Positions 1 through 5,571 of a DNA stretch of 18,190 nucleotides are shown in pieces. The position numbers and the translations under genes were made by a program. Source of the DNA: an uncultured Collinsella sp. (GTDB taxonomy: Bacteria > Actinomycetota > Coriobacteriia > Coriobacteriales > Coriobacteriaceae). Under the pieces are notes generated by a model that worked only from the letters and a program-made list of their open reading frames with translations, was not told the DNA's origin and did not search any database. The stretch lies in assembly GCA_900541795.1 (NCBI GenBank), contig UQLC01000031.1, forward strand, positions 1 to 18,190, read 5' to 3'. Position 1 is the stretch's first letter; every line of letters starts with the position of its first letter.

Positions 1-52
1 GAAAGAAGCTGCGCCGCGGGGGAGGCGACCCAAATGGCTTTCTCATATCGTC

Positions 53-112
53 TTTTCATATAGGAACACAAGGTCAAAGGCGGCACCATGATCCTCCTGG
101 TCGACAAGATCG
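53..112 (+). repeat. Direct repeat, left copy (duplicated start of the ABC-F gene)
   Basis: This segment matches 889-948 at 58 of 60 positions (offset 836), with mismatches only at 60 and 65. Positions 66-112 are identical to 902-948 without interruption. It includes the ribosome binding region and the first eight codons of the ABC-F gene (MILLVDKI). After position 112 the copies diverge, and this copy ends after two more codons (V, R) at a stop at 118-120. It is therefore a truncated copy of a gene start that encodes only ten residues if translated. It could be a tandem duplication remnant or one edge of an insertion. Confidence 0.9.
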
Positions 113-120
113 TGCGTTGA
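88..120 (+). pseudogene. Truncated 5' fragment of the ABC-F gene (10 codons plus stop)
   Basis: The reading frame encodes MILLVDKIVR followed by TGA. The first eight residues equal the N terminus of the ABC-F protein starting at 924. The rest of the gene is absent, so it is best read as a relic of duplication or insertion. It keeps the same upstream ribosome binding region as the intact gene and could be translated if transcribed, but nothing shows a function. Confidence 0.6.
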
Positions 121-210
121 ACGGGCGTCGCGCACATGGTAGTATTTCACAACGTGGTTCAAAGCGTTGGAGGCTGTTCTGCCACCCCAACTGTAAGTGC
201 CACTTTATAA

Positions 211-286
211 GGGCTCTTGGCGCAACGGTTAGCGCAGGGGACTCATAATCCCTGGGTTCTGGGTTCGAATCCCGGAGGGCCCACCA
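211..286 (+). tRNA. tRNA with CAU anticodon (Ile2 or elongator Met), CCA encoded
   Basis: A full cloverleaf can be drawn. The acceptor stem 211-217 pairs with 276-282 with one G-U pair. The D stem 220-223 pairs with 232-235, the anticodon stem 237-241 with 249-253, and the T stem 259-263 with 271-275 around a TTCGAAT loop. The anticodon CAT lies at 244-246, the discriminator is A283 and CCA is encoded at 284-286. The first pair is G-C and the anticodon stem lacks the three consecutive G-C pairs of initiator tRNA, so this is not tRNA-fMet. C-G pairs at 4-69 and 6-67 recall the AUA-reading tRNA-Ile2, whose CAU is modified to lysidine by TilS, but elongator Met cannot be excluded by eye. Confidence 0.93.
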
Positions 287-295
287 GGTATTTCA

Positions 296-331
296 ACAGG
301 TCAGGCAATATGTCTGGCCTGTTTTCTTTTT
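296..331 (+). terminator. Rho-independent terminator after the CAU tRNA
   Basis: Nine pairs form between 296-304 and 314-322, including one G-U, closing a nine-base loop. The stem runs into a T-rich tail at 322-331 (TTTTCTTTTT). It lies ten bases after the tRNA CCA end and most likely ends the tRNA transcript. The 11-mer CAGGTCAGGCA of its 5' arm recurs after tRNA-Pro at 18173-18183. Confidence 0.85.
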
Positions 332-403
332 CATGGCATTAGTTTTCACTTGCAAATAGCCTGCTTGCTCACTTCCGGGCGCCCTCGGTCGGCTGCCTGC
401 GAT

Positions 404-575
404 GCCCCCGCCACGAAACCGGCCCATCTACTACGTTTAAGCCCGACTCCTAGACCATACCCCGTATTTCACGAAAACCGCAGGCCGTCTACCTGCGGTT
501 TTATTTCTGTCCGAGACGCCATGGTCGGGGGATGCCGGCCAAACGTAGTAGATGGGCCGGTTTCGTGGCGGGGGC
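404..575. repeat. Perfect 35-bp inverted repeat with 102-nt interior (MITE-like or cruciform)
   Basis: Positions 404-438 are the exact reverse complement of 541-575, 35 of 35 bases. Pairing stops abruptly on both sides (403/576 and 439/540 do not pair). The interior (439-540) contains a second nested hairpin at 474-502, and a short GACCAT/ATGGTC pairing (453-458 with 521-526) lies between the two. I see no target-site duplication, no transposase and no coding frame. The shape of terminal inverted repeats around a short interior resembles a miniature inverted-repeat element. It could equally be a structured RNA or a cruciform-forming locus. Its family is unknown to me. Confidence 0.75.
474..502. 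terminator. Bidirectional terminator-like hairpin inside the inverted repeat
   Basis: Eleven perfect pairs join 474-484 to 492-502 around a seven-base loop (CCGTCTA). The arms begin with AAAA and end with TTTT, so a GC stem followed by a U-tract is formed on either strand. On the + strand the T-rich tail continues as TTTTATTTCTG. It lies far from any gene end, between the two tRNAs, and would insulate transcription in both directions. Confidence 0.75.
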
Positions 576-602
576 CCGGGGGCGGGCGGAGTGGAGCCTG
601 AT

Positions 603-648
603 GGGAGGGCGGCGGCAGCGCCGCCCTCCCGCGGGGCGCGCCCCGCGG
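603..648. repeat. Two adjoining GC palindromes
   Basis: Positions 603-614 pair perfectly with 619-630 (12 bp) across a GCAG loop. Positions 629-648 form a perfect 20-bp palindrome with no loop, sharing two bases with the first. Neither is followed by a T-tract, so they do not look like ordinary terminators. They sit between the 35-bp inverted repeat and the tRNA-Ala promoter. The surrounding stretch 576-734 is very GC-rich with no gene that I can support. Confidence 0.8.
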
Positions 649-734
649 ACTTAGTCGGGCATCGCGGGCCCATCGCTCTCGAGTCCGTCCCGCATCCGCG
701 CCGCCGCCCCAGGAAAGTTTTTCCAAAATTCTCC

Positions 735-763
735 TTGCATCGGCGGGGGAGTTCCCGTATAGT
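735..763 (+). promoter_or_regulatory. Sigma-70 type promoter for tRNA-Ala
   Basis: A TTGCAT -35 box at 735-740 is separated by exactly 17 bases from a TATAGT -10 box at 758-763. Transcription would begin around 770, about six bases before the mature tRNA 5' end at 776. It is the best promoter match in the window and probably drives tRNA-Ala and, through read-through, the ABC-F gene. Confidence 0.8.
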
Positions 764-775
764 ACTTCTTCGCAC

Positions 776-848
776 GGGGGCGTAGCTCAGCTGGGAGAGC
801 GCTTGACTGGCAGTCAAGAGGTCAGGGGTTCGATCCCCCTCGTCTCCA
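776..848 (+). tRNA. tRNA-Ala(GGC), CCA not encoded
   Basis: The anticodon stem CTTGA/TCAAG encloses the loop CTGGCAG, giving anticodon GGC for Ala GCC codons. The acceptor stem 776-782 pairs with 841-847. Its third pair is G778-U845, the G3-U70 identity element read by alanyl-tRNA synthetase, which confirms the assignment. The discriminator is A848. The next bases are CCC rather than CCA, so the 3' end must be completed by CCA-adding enzyme, unlike the other two tRNAs here. Confidence 0.95.
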
Positions 849-863
849 CCCGAGCATTGAATG

Positions 864-892
864 AGACTCCAACGCAAGTTGGGGTCTTTTTT
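864..892 (+). terminator. Terminator between tRNA-Ala and the ABC-F gene
   Basis: Nine pairs join 865-873 to 878-886 with one G-U, extended by A864-T887, around a GCAA loop. A run of six Ts follows at 887-892. It starts 15 bases after the tRNA discriminator base and ends only 31 bases before the ABC-F start codon. No convincing promoter fits in those 31 bases, so it may act as an attenuator passing a fraction of tRNA-Ala transcripts into the ABC-F gene. Confidence 0.85.
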
Positions 893-948
893 CATGTAGG
901 CACACAAGGTCAAAGGCGGCACCATGATCCTCCTGGTCGACAAGATCG
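889..948 (+). repeat. Direct repeat, right copy (intact ABC-F start)
   Basis: This is the partner of 53-112, with 58 of 60 bases identical and a perfect 47-base core at 902-948. It begins in the T-tract of the tRNA-Ala terminator and extends through the ABC-F ribosome binding region and first eight codons. Here the frame continues into the full gene. Together the two copies bracket both upstream tRNA genes and the palindromic region. Confidence 0.9.
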
Positions 949-2957
949 AAAAAAGCTTCGGCGCGCGCGTCGTCTTTAGCGGCGCGTCCTTCCAGATCAA
1001 CCCCGGCGAGCGCTTCGCGCTCGTGGGCCCCAACGGCGCCGGCAAAACCACCATGCTCAAAATCATCATGGGCATCGACAGCCCCGACGCAGGCCAGGTC
1101 CAGTATGCCAAGGACTGCCAGGTAGGCTACCTAGAGCAGGAAACCAACCTCGAGCACAAGGACACCACCATCCTCGCCGAGGTCATGGCCGCTGCCAAGG
1201 AAATCCGCCGCATGGGCGAGCGCGCCAACGAGCTGCAGGCCCAAATCACCGAGCTCTCCGAACAGGGAAAGGACGTCGACGCACTCCTCAACGAGTACGG
1301 CCAGGTCCAGGACCGCTTTGAGCATCTGGGCGGCTACGAGCTCGAGAGCAACGCCCGCAAGATCCTGTCCGGTCTGGGCTTTAAGGTCACCGACTTTGAG
1401 CGCCCGTGCTCCGAGTTCTCGGGCGGCTGGCAGATGCGCATCGCGCTGGCCAAGCTCTTCCTGCGCCACCCCGACCTGCTGCTTCTGGACGAGCCCACCA
1501 ACCACCTGGACCTCGAAAGCGTCCAGTGGCTGCGTGGCTTTATCGCCAACTACGACGGCGCCGTCCTCATCGTCAGCCACGACCGCGCTTTCATGGACGC
1601 CTGCGTCGACCACGTCGCCGCGCTCGAGAACCGTCGCGTAACCACCTACACCGGCAACTACAGCAGCTACCTCAAGCAGCGCGAGGACAACCTGGAGCAG
1701 ATGCGCGCCAAGCGCGCCGCCCAGGAGCGCGACATCGCCCACATGCAGGTCTTCGTCGACAAGTTCCGCTACAAGCCCACCAAGGCAGCGCAGGCTCAGG
1801 AGCGCATCCGAAAGATCGAGCAGATCAAAAAGGAGCTCGTCATCCTGCCCGAGGGCCACAAGCACATCGACTTTAAGTTCCCCGACCCGCCGCGCTCGGG
1901 CGATATGGTCGTGGGCCTCGAGGGCGTCTCCAAGTCATACGGCGACAAGCACATCTACAGTGACATCGACCTCAAGCTCTACCGCGGCGAGCATGTGGCG
2001 CTCGTCGGCCCCAACGGCGCCGGCAAGTCCACCCTCATGAAGATCCTCGCCGGCCTGGAACCGCCCACCACCGGCACCCGCGACCTGGGCACCAACGTGG
2101 GTGTGGCCTACTACGCCCAGCACGCGCTCGAGGGCATGACCGAGTCCAACACCGTCCTGCAAGAGATCGACACCGTCACGCCCAAGTGGACCGTGCCGCA
2201 GCAGCGCAGCCTGCTGGGCGCCTTCCTATTTAGCGACAACGACTCCATCGAGAAGCAGGTCCGTGTCCTCTCCGGCGGCGAAAAGGCGCGTCTGGCGCTT
2301 GCCAAGATGCTCGTGGCCCCCGAGGCGCTCCTGTGCCTGGACGAGCCCACCAACCACCTGGACATCGACTCGGTAGACATGCTCGAGAACGCCCTGCAAA
2401 ACTTCCCCGGCACCATCGTGCTGATCAGCCACGACGAGCACCTGGTACGCGCTGTGGCCAACCGCATCATTGACATCCGCGATGGCAAGGTCACGGTCTA
2501 CGACGGCGACTACGACTACTACCTCTACAAGCGCGAGGACCTCGCAGCCCGCGCCGCGGCCGATGCGGCAGGGGAGAGCGCACCGGCCGCGACCAAGTCC
2601 GCTAAGGTCACCGCGGCCCAGCCCGACACCCCCGCCACCGCCTCCAAGCCCGCCGAGGGCAAAAAGACCAAGGAGCAAAAGCGCGCCGAGGCCCAGGCCC
2701 GCGCCGCGCTCAACAAAAAGCTCAAGGGCGTGCGCAACCAGCTCAAGAAGATCGAGGCCGAGCTCGACAAAAAGCGCGCCCGCTATGACGAGCTTATGGA
2801 ATTGATGGCGAGCGAAGAGCTTTATGCCGATCAGGACAAGTTCAATGCCGCGCTGGGGGAATATAACGGCCTTAAGCAAGAACTGCCCAAGCTCGAGGAC
2901 GAATGGCTGGAGCTTTCCACCCAGATCGAAGAGGAGACCGCGCGTGAATTCTCGTAA
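924..2957 (+). CDS. ABC-F family ATP-binding translation factor
   Basis: The 677-residue soluble protein has two ABC domains and no transmembrane segments, the mark of ABC-F proteins, which bind the ribosomal E site and act on stalled or antibiotic-bound ribosomes. Walker A GPNGAGKTT lies at residues 35-43, an SGGWQ signature near 165 and LLLLDEPTNHLD near 184-195. The second domain has GPNGAGKST near 361, LSGGEKAR near 449 and LDEPTNHLD near 472. The charged inter-domain linker (about 240-325) is the P-site tRNA-interacting region. An Ala/Pro-rich spacer (about 545-590) precedes a C-terminal coiled coil (about 590-677), as in Uup/YdiF-type members. The start overlaps the right direct repeat and has only a weak AAGG-type ribosome binding site. 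The 3' end overlaps the next gene by 14 nt. Whether it confers drug resistance or has a housekeeping role cannot be told from sequence. Confidence 0.95.
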   Translation: MILLVDKIEKSFGARVVFSGASFQINPGERFALVGPNGAGKTTMLKIIMGIDSPDAGQVQYAKDCQVGYLEQETNLEHKDTTILAEVMAAAKEIRRMGERANELQAQITELSEQGKDVDALLNEYGQVQDRFEHLGGYELESNARKILSGLGFKVTDFERPCSEFSGGWQMRIALAKLFLRHPDLLLLDEPTNHLDLESVQWLRGFIANYDGAVLIVSHDRAFMDACVDHVAALENRRVTTYTGNYSSYLKQREDNLEQMRAKRAAQERDIAHMQVFVDKFRYKPTKAAQAQERIRKIEQIKKELVILPEGHKHIDFKFPDPPRSGDMVVGLEGVSKSYGDKHIYSDIDLKLYRGEHVALVGPNGAGKSTLMKILAGLEPPTTGTRDLGTNVGVAYYAQHALEGMTESNTVLQEIDTVTPKWTVPQQRSLLGAFLFSDNDSIEKQVRVLSGGEKARLALAKMLVAPEALLCLDEPTNHLDIDSVDMLENALQNFPGTIVLISHDEHLVRAVANRIIDIRDGKVTVYDGDYDYYLYKREDLAARAAADAAGESAPAATKSAKVTAAQPDTPATASKPAEGKKTKEQKRAEAQARAALNKKLKGVRNQLKKIEAELDKKRARYDELMELMASEELYADQDKFNAALGEYNGLKQELPKLEDEWLELSTQIEEETAREFS

Positions 2958-3240
2958 GGCCGCTGCCGTGGCGATGAGCGTCATCGCCATCGCCTGTCGC
3001 ATCTGCGGCATCTTTATGAGCGCGATGACCGTGCTGCTGTGCTTTAGCGGCCTGACCGCCAAGCTGCAGATTGTCGGCTTTGTCGTTGAGCTTTCTCGCG
3101 CGCTGCCGAGCGCCATCGCCGGCTACGGCGTCATCACCTCACCCTTTGGCGGCGTTTTCCGCTTGGATTACGCCATCGTGGCCGTCATCCTGTTTGTAGC
3201 TGACTACCTGCTCACGCGCGCCTCGCGCCGCGTCCGCTAG
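2944..3240 (+). CDS. Small hypothetical membrane protein
   Basis: I do not recognise this 98-residue protein. I place the start at GTG 2944, because GAGGAG at 2931-2936 lies seven bases upstream and the resulting 14-nt overlap with the ABC-F gene suggests translational coupling. A longer in-frame start at 2824 would lie wholly inside the ABC-F gene and adds residues with no hydrophobic character. Two strong hydrophobic stretches are visible, around residues 7-34 (with two Cys) and 75-91, plus a weaker one around 40-60. The C terminus is basic (RASRRVR). It ends nine bases before the site-2 protease gene, so a membrane partner role is conceivable but unproven. Confidence 0.7.
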   Translation: MNSRKAAAVAMSVIAIACRICGIFMSAMTVLLCFSGLTAKLQIVGFVVELSRALPSAIAGYGVITSPFGGVFRLDYAIVAVILFVADYLLTRASRRVR

Positions 3241-3249
3241 GGGAGCGCC

Positions 3250-3933
3250 ATGTCCAGCAGCTACATCATGAACCTGCTCGCCAGCGCCGTCGCCGTCATC
3301 GTGGGCATCGTCATCCACGAAAGTGCGCACGCCGCCGCGGCCTGGGCACTCGGCGATAAGACAGCCCGTTCGCGCGGCCGCGTGTCACTCAACCCGCTCA
3401 ACCATATCGATCCGTTTGGCACTATCATCCTGCCGCTGCTCATGCTCGCCGCCGGTGGCCCGGTGTTTGCCTTCGCCAAGCCCGTGCCCGTCTACCTCAA
3501 CAACCTCAAGCACCCCAAGCGCGACGAGGTCCTGGTGAGCGCGGCCGGCCCCGCATCGAATATCGCGCTCGCGTGCCTGGCTGCAGCCCTCATGCACCTG
3601 GCCTATGGCAACCTCTACGCCAGCATGTCCTTTGCTGTGGCGTCTCAAATCATGAACTTCGGCGCCACGTTTATCGTGGTTAACCTGTCGCTTGCGTTCT
3701 TTAACCTTATTCCGATTCCGCCGCTTGACGGCTCGTCTATCATCGTGCCGTTCCTTAAAGGCAAGGCGCTGACCAACTACTACCACCTGCAGCAATACGC
3801 TATGCCCATCCTCATCCTAGTGCTGTACCTGCTGCCCATGTGGACCGGCATCGATGTGATCGGCCGCTATTTCGACGTTACCGTGTATCCGCTCGCTGAG
3901 CAGATGCTCAACTTCGCAATCGCCGGCATCTAA
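3250..3933 (+). CDS. Site-2 protease family (M50) membrane metalloprotease
   Basis: The 227-residue, mostly hydrophobic protein has HESAH at residues 23-27 (the zinc-binding HExxH) within its first membrane segment. It also has NLIPIPPLDGS around 152-162, in which D160 is the expected third zinc ligand. Such short S2P homologues (YwhC/rhomboid-like M50B group) cleave substrates within the membrane; the substrate here is unknown. There is no PDZ domain. An AGGGGAG ribosome binding site overlaps the preceding stop codon. In many Gram-positive and deep-branching bacteria an S2P gene lies directly upstream of scpA, as here, although no functional link has been shown. Confidence 0.92.
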   Translation: MSSSYIMNLLASAVAVIVGIVIHESAHAAAAWALGDKTARSRGRVSLNPLNHIDPFGTIILPLLMLAAGGPVFAFAKPVPVYLNNLKHPKRDEVLVSAAGPASNIALACLAAALMHLAYGNLYASMSFAVASQIMNFGATFIVVNLSLAFFNLIPIPPLDGSSIIVPFLKGKALTNYYHLQQYAMPILILVLYLLPMWTGIDVIGRYFDVTVYPLAEQMLNFAIAGI

Positions 3934-3948
3934 GGTAAACTTACAGGT

Positions 3949-3999
3949 CGACCGTGCAAAACGGTCGCAACATGCACCCAAACCGCGCCGCGAAGGCGC
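3949..3999 (+). promoter_or_regulatory. Two hairpins in the scpA leader
   Basis: The 84-nt gap before scpA is the largest gap within the gene series. It contains a perfect 7-bp stem at 3949-3955/3961-3967 with loop GCAAA and a 5-bp stem at 3985-3989/3995-3999 with loop GCGAA. No T-tract follows either, so these are not standard terminators. They lie just upstream of the AAAGGAGG site at 4004-4011. They may be RNA processing or stabilising structures; no promoter is evident. Confidence 0.45.
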
Positions 4000-4017
4000 C
4001 GTCAAAGGAGGTCGAAG

Positions 4018-4830
4018 ATGTCGTATCGCGTGTCGACGCAGGTCTACAGCGGACCGTTCGACCTGCTGCTGCAGCTGGTAACCCGCCAAAAAGTAGATAT
4101 CGGCGCCATCTCCATCAGCGAGGTGGCCGAGCAGTACCTTGCCGAGGCCGAGCGCATCGAGGCGCTGGACCTGGACGTAGCAAGCGACTTTTTGCTGGTC
4201 GCGGCAACCCTTTTGGACATCAAGGCCGCCTCTCTGGTGCCGCAGGAGGCCCCGCGCAAAGTCGATGACGACGATGACGAGTTCGACGAAGACCTCGAAG
4301 AACTCAGTGCGCTCGACGGCGACGCCTTGCGCGAGGTCCTGATCCAGCGCCTGATTGCCTACAAGCAGTTTAAAGGCGCGGCGGCAGCCCTCGGTGCCCG
4401 CATGCAGGCCGAAAGTCGCATGCACCCGCGTGTGGCCGGCCCCGACCCCGAGTTCTTGGGCCTAATGCCCGACTATCTGGCCGGCATTACCCTGCGCGGC
4501 CTGGCCGTCATCTGCGCCGACCTGGACGGCAAGCGCCAGACCTTCCTGCTGGAGGCCGAGCATGTGGCGCCGCATCGCGTGCCGCTCGACCTGACCGTGG
4601 CCTCAGTCGACCGCTTTACCATGGCGCACCAAACCTGCACCTTCCGCGAGCTACTGGACGGCGATGCCACCACCGAGCAGCTCGTCGTCACCTTCCTAGC
4701 TATGCTTGAGCTCGCCAAGCGCGGCTCGCTCACGCTGAGCCAGGACGAGATCTTTGGAACCATCCGCATCAACCGCGTCGAGGGCGCCGAGGCCTATGTG
4801 CCCGGCGAGGGCCCCGAGCTCACCGAATAG
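4018..4830 (+). CDS. scpA: Segregation and condensation protein A (kleisin subunit of SMC)
   Basis: ScpA bridges the head domains of SMC and binds a ScpB dimer to form the bacterial condensin that loads near parS and organises chromosomes. The 270-residue protein begins with the family hallmark GPFDLLLQLVTRQKVDI (about residues 12-28), where kleisin helices contact the SMC neck. A helical, strongly acidic middle follows, with an Asp/Glu cluster near 82-95. A C-terminal winged helix (about 220-260, LAMLELAKRGSLTLSQ) fits the SMC cap-binding end. AAAGGAGG six bases upstream fixes the ATG. scpB follows 12 nt later. Confidence 0.96.
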   Translation: MSYRVSTQVYSGPFDLLLQLVTRQKVDIGAISISEVAEQYLAEAERIEALDLDVASDFLLVAATLLDIKAASLVPQEAPRKVDDDDDEFDEDLEELSALDGDALREVLIQRLIAYKQFKGAAAALGARMQAESRMHPRVAGPDPEFLGLMPDYLAGITLRGLAVICADLDGKRQTFLLEAEHVAPHRVPLDLTVASVDRFTMAHQTCTFRELLDGDATTEQLVVTFLAMLELAKRGSLTLSQDEIFGTIRINRVEGAEAYVPGEGPELTE

Positions 4831-4842
4831 GAGCGACCAACC

Positions 4843-5571
4843 ATGTCAACCCTTTCCACGCTGGAGGCAAACAGCCTCAAAGGCGCCCTCGAGGCGCTGC
4901 TGCTGGTGTCAAGCGACCCAGTGAGTGCGCCCGCGCTGGCCGGCGCACTGGATATCGCCCCCGGCGAGTGCGCGTCGCTGCTCGCCGAGCTCAAGGTTGA
5001 GTACGAGGAGGCCAACCGCGGCTTTCAGCTGCGCGAGGTCGCCGGCGGCTGGCGCTTGTTTACGCACCCAGCCTACCACGATGTGGTCGAGGCCTATGTG
5101 TTGAGCTGGGATACGCAAAAGCTGTCGCAGGCGGCGCTCGAAACTTTGGCCGTCATCGCATACCACCAGCCCGTAACGCGCGAGGTGGTCAAGGGCATCC
5201 GCGGCGTCAACTCAGACGGCGTCATCGCGTCGCTCGTGGACAAGGGTCTGGTGCGCGAGCTCGGCCGTGACCCCCAGCGCGGTCAGGCCATCATTTACGG
5301 CACGACCAACGCCTTCTTGGAAAAGTTCGGTCTGCGCTCCACCCGCGACCTGCCCGATCTGGAGCAGTTTGCCCCCGACGAGCAGTCGCGCCAGTTTATC
5401 CGTGAGCGCCTGAGCGGCCGCAGCATTCAGTCCACGCTCGAGGAGCAGGCCGAGGACCTGGACGAAGAGCGCGAACTGCTTGATACCGATGTTGAAGATG
5501 TTGAGGCAGTCGAGGACTTGGAGACCCTGGTCGTCGACGAGACCTCGGAGGATTTGCATGACGAGGACTAA
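4843..5571 (+). CDS. scpB: Segregation and condensation protein B
   Basis: ScpB dimerises and binds the middle of ScpA to complete the SMC-ScpAB complex. The 242-residue protein has two winged-helix domains. The first starts with LKGALEALLLVSSDPVSA (about residues 13-30). The second contains AALETLAVIAYHQPVTR and IRGVNSDGVIASLVDKGL (about 96-145), ending in the typical YGTTNAFLEKFGL segment. An extended acidic tail (about 200-242) is present, as in many homologues. AGGAG, nine bases upstream, overlaps the scpA stop region. The 3' end overlaps the pseudouridine synthase start by 14 nt. Confidence 0.96.
   Translation: MSTLSTLEANSLKGALEALLLVSSDPVSAPALAGALDIAPGECASLLAELKVEYEEANRGFQLREVAGGWRLFTHPAYHDVVEAYVLSWDTQKLSQAALETLAVIAYHQPVTREVVKGIRGVNSDGVIASLVDKGLVRELGRDPQRGQAIIYGTTNAFLEKFGLRSTRDLPDLEQFAPDEQSRQFIRERLSGRSIQSTLEEQAEDLDEERELLDTDVEDVEAVEDLETLVVDETSEDLHDED

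Larger units (their letters stand above)
1..210. other. Non-coding left edge of the window
   Basis: No convincing gene is visible here. One frame stays open from the window edge to about position 249, but its translation resembles no family I know and it runs into the tRNA at 211, so I do not call it. The stretch holds the left copy of the direct repeat described separately (53-112), which includes an ATG at 88 and a stop at 118-120. A TTTATAA string at 204-210 abuts the mature tRNA 5' end. It is too close to act as the -10 box for that tRNA, and no clear promoter was found upstream. Confidence 0.6.

Noticed and set aside
88..120. The 10-codon stub as a regulatory leader peptide for the ABC-F gene
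   Set aside because: It lies 836 bases upstream with two tRNA genes and three terminator-like hairpins in between, and its sequence is a plain copy of the ABC-F N terminus, so relic status is simpler.
204..210. TTTATAA as a -10 promoter box for the CAU tRNA
   Set aside because: It directly touches the mature 5' end, leaving no room for a start site, and has no -35 partner at the right distance.
211..286. Initiator tRNA-fMet
   Set aside because: The anticodon is CAU, but position 1-72 is a standard G-C pair and the anticodon stem lacks three successive G-C pairs next to the loop.
570..605. Stand-alone G-quadruplex
   Set aside because: Only three close runs of at least three Gs occur, and the fourth is about 16 bases away, so the motif is incomplete; it is noted only as background to the palindrome finding.
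404..648. CRISPR array
   Set aside because: The repeats are inverted and palindromic rather than regularly spaced direct repeats, and no cas genes are present.
350..785. Open frames on both strands across the palindromic region (for example 350-601 +, 437-1111 -)
   Set aside because: The translations are Arg/Pro/Gly-rich with no recognisable domain. They cross the perfect inverted repeat and palindromes, and the minus-strand frame also covers tRNA-Ala and the ABC-F start. They have the look of GC-rich chance frames.
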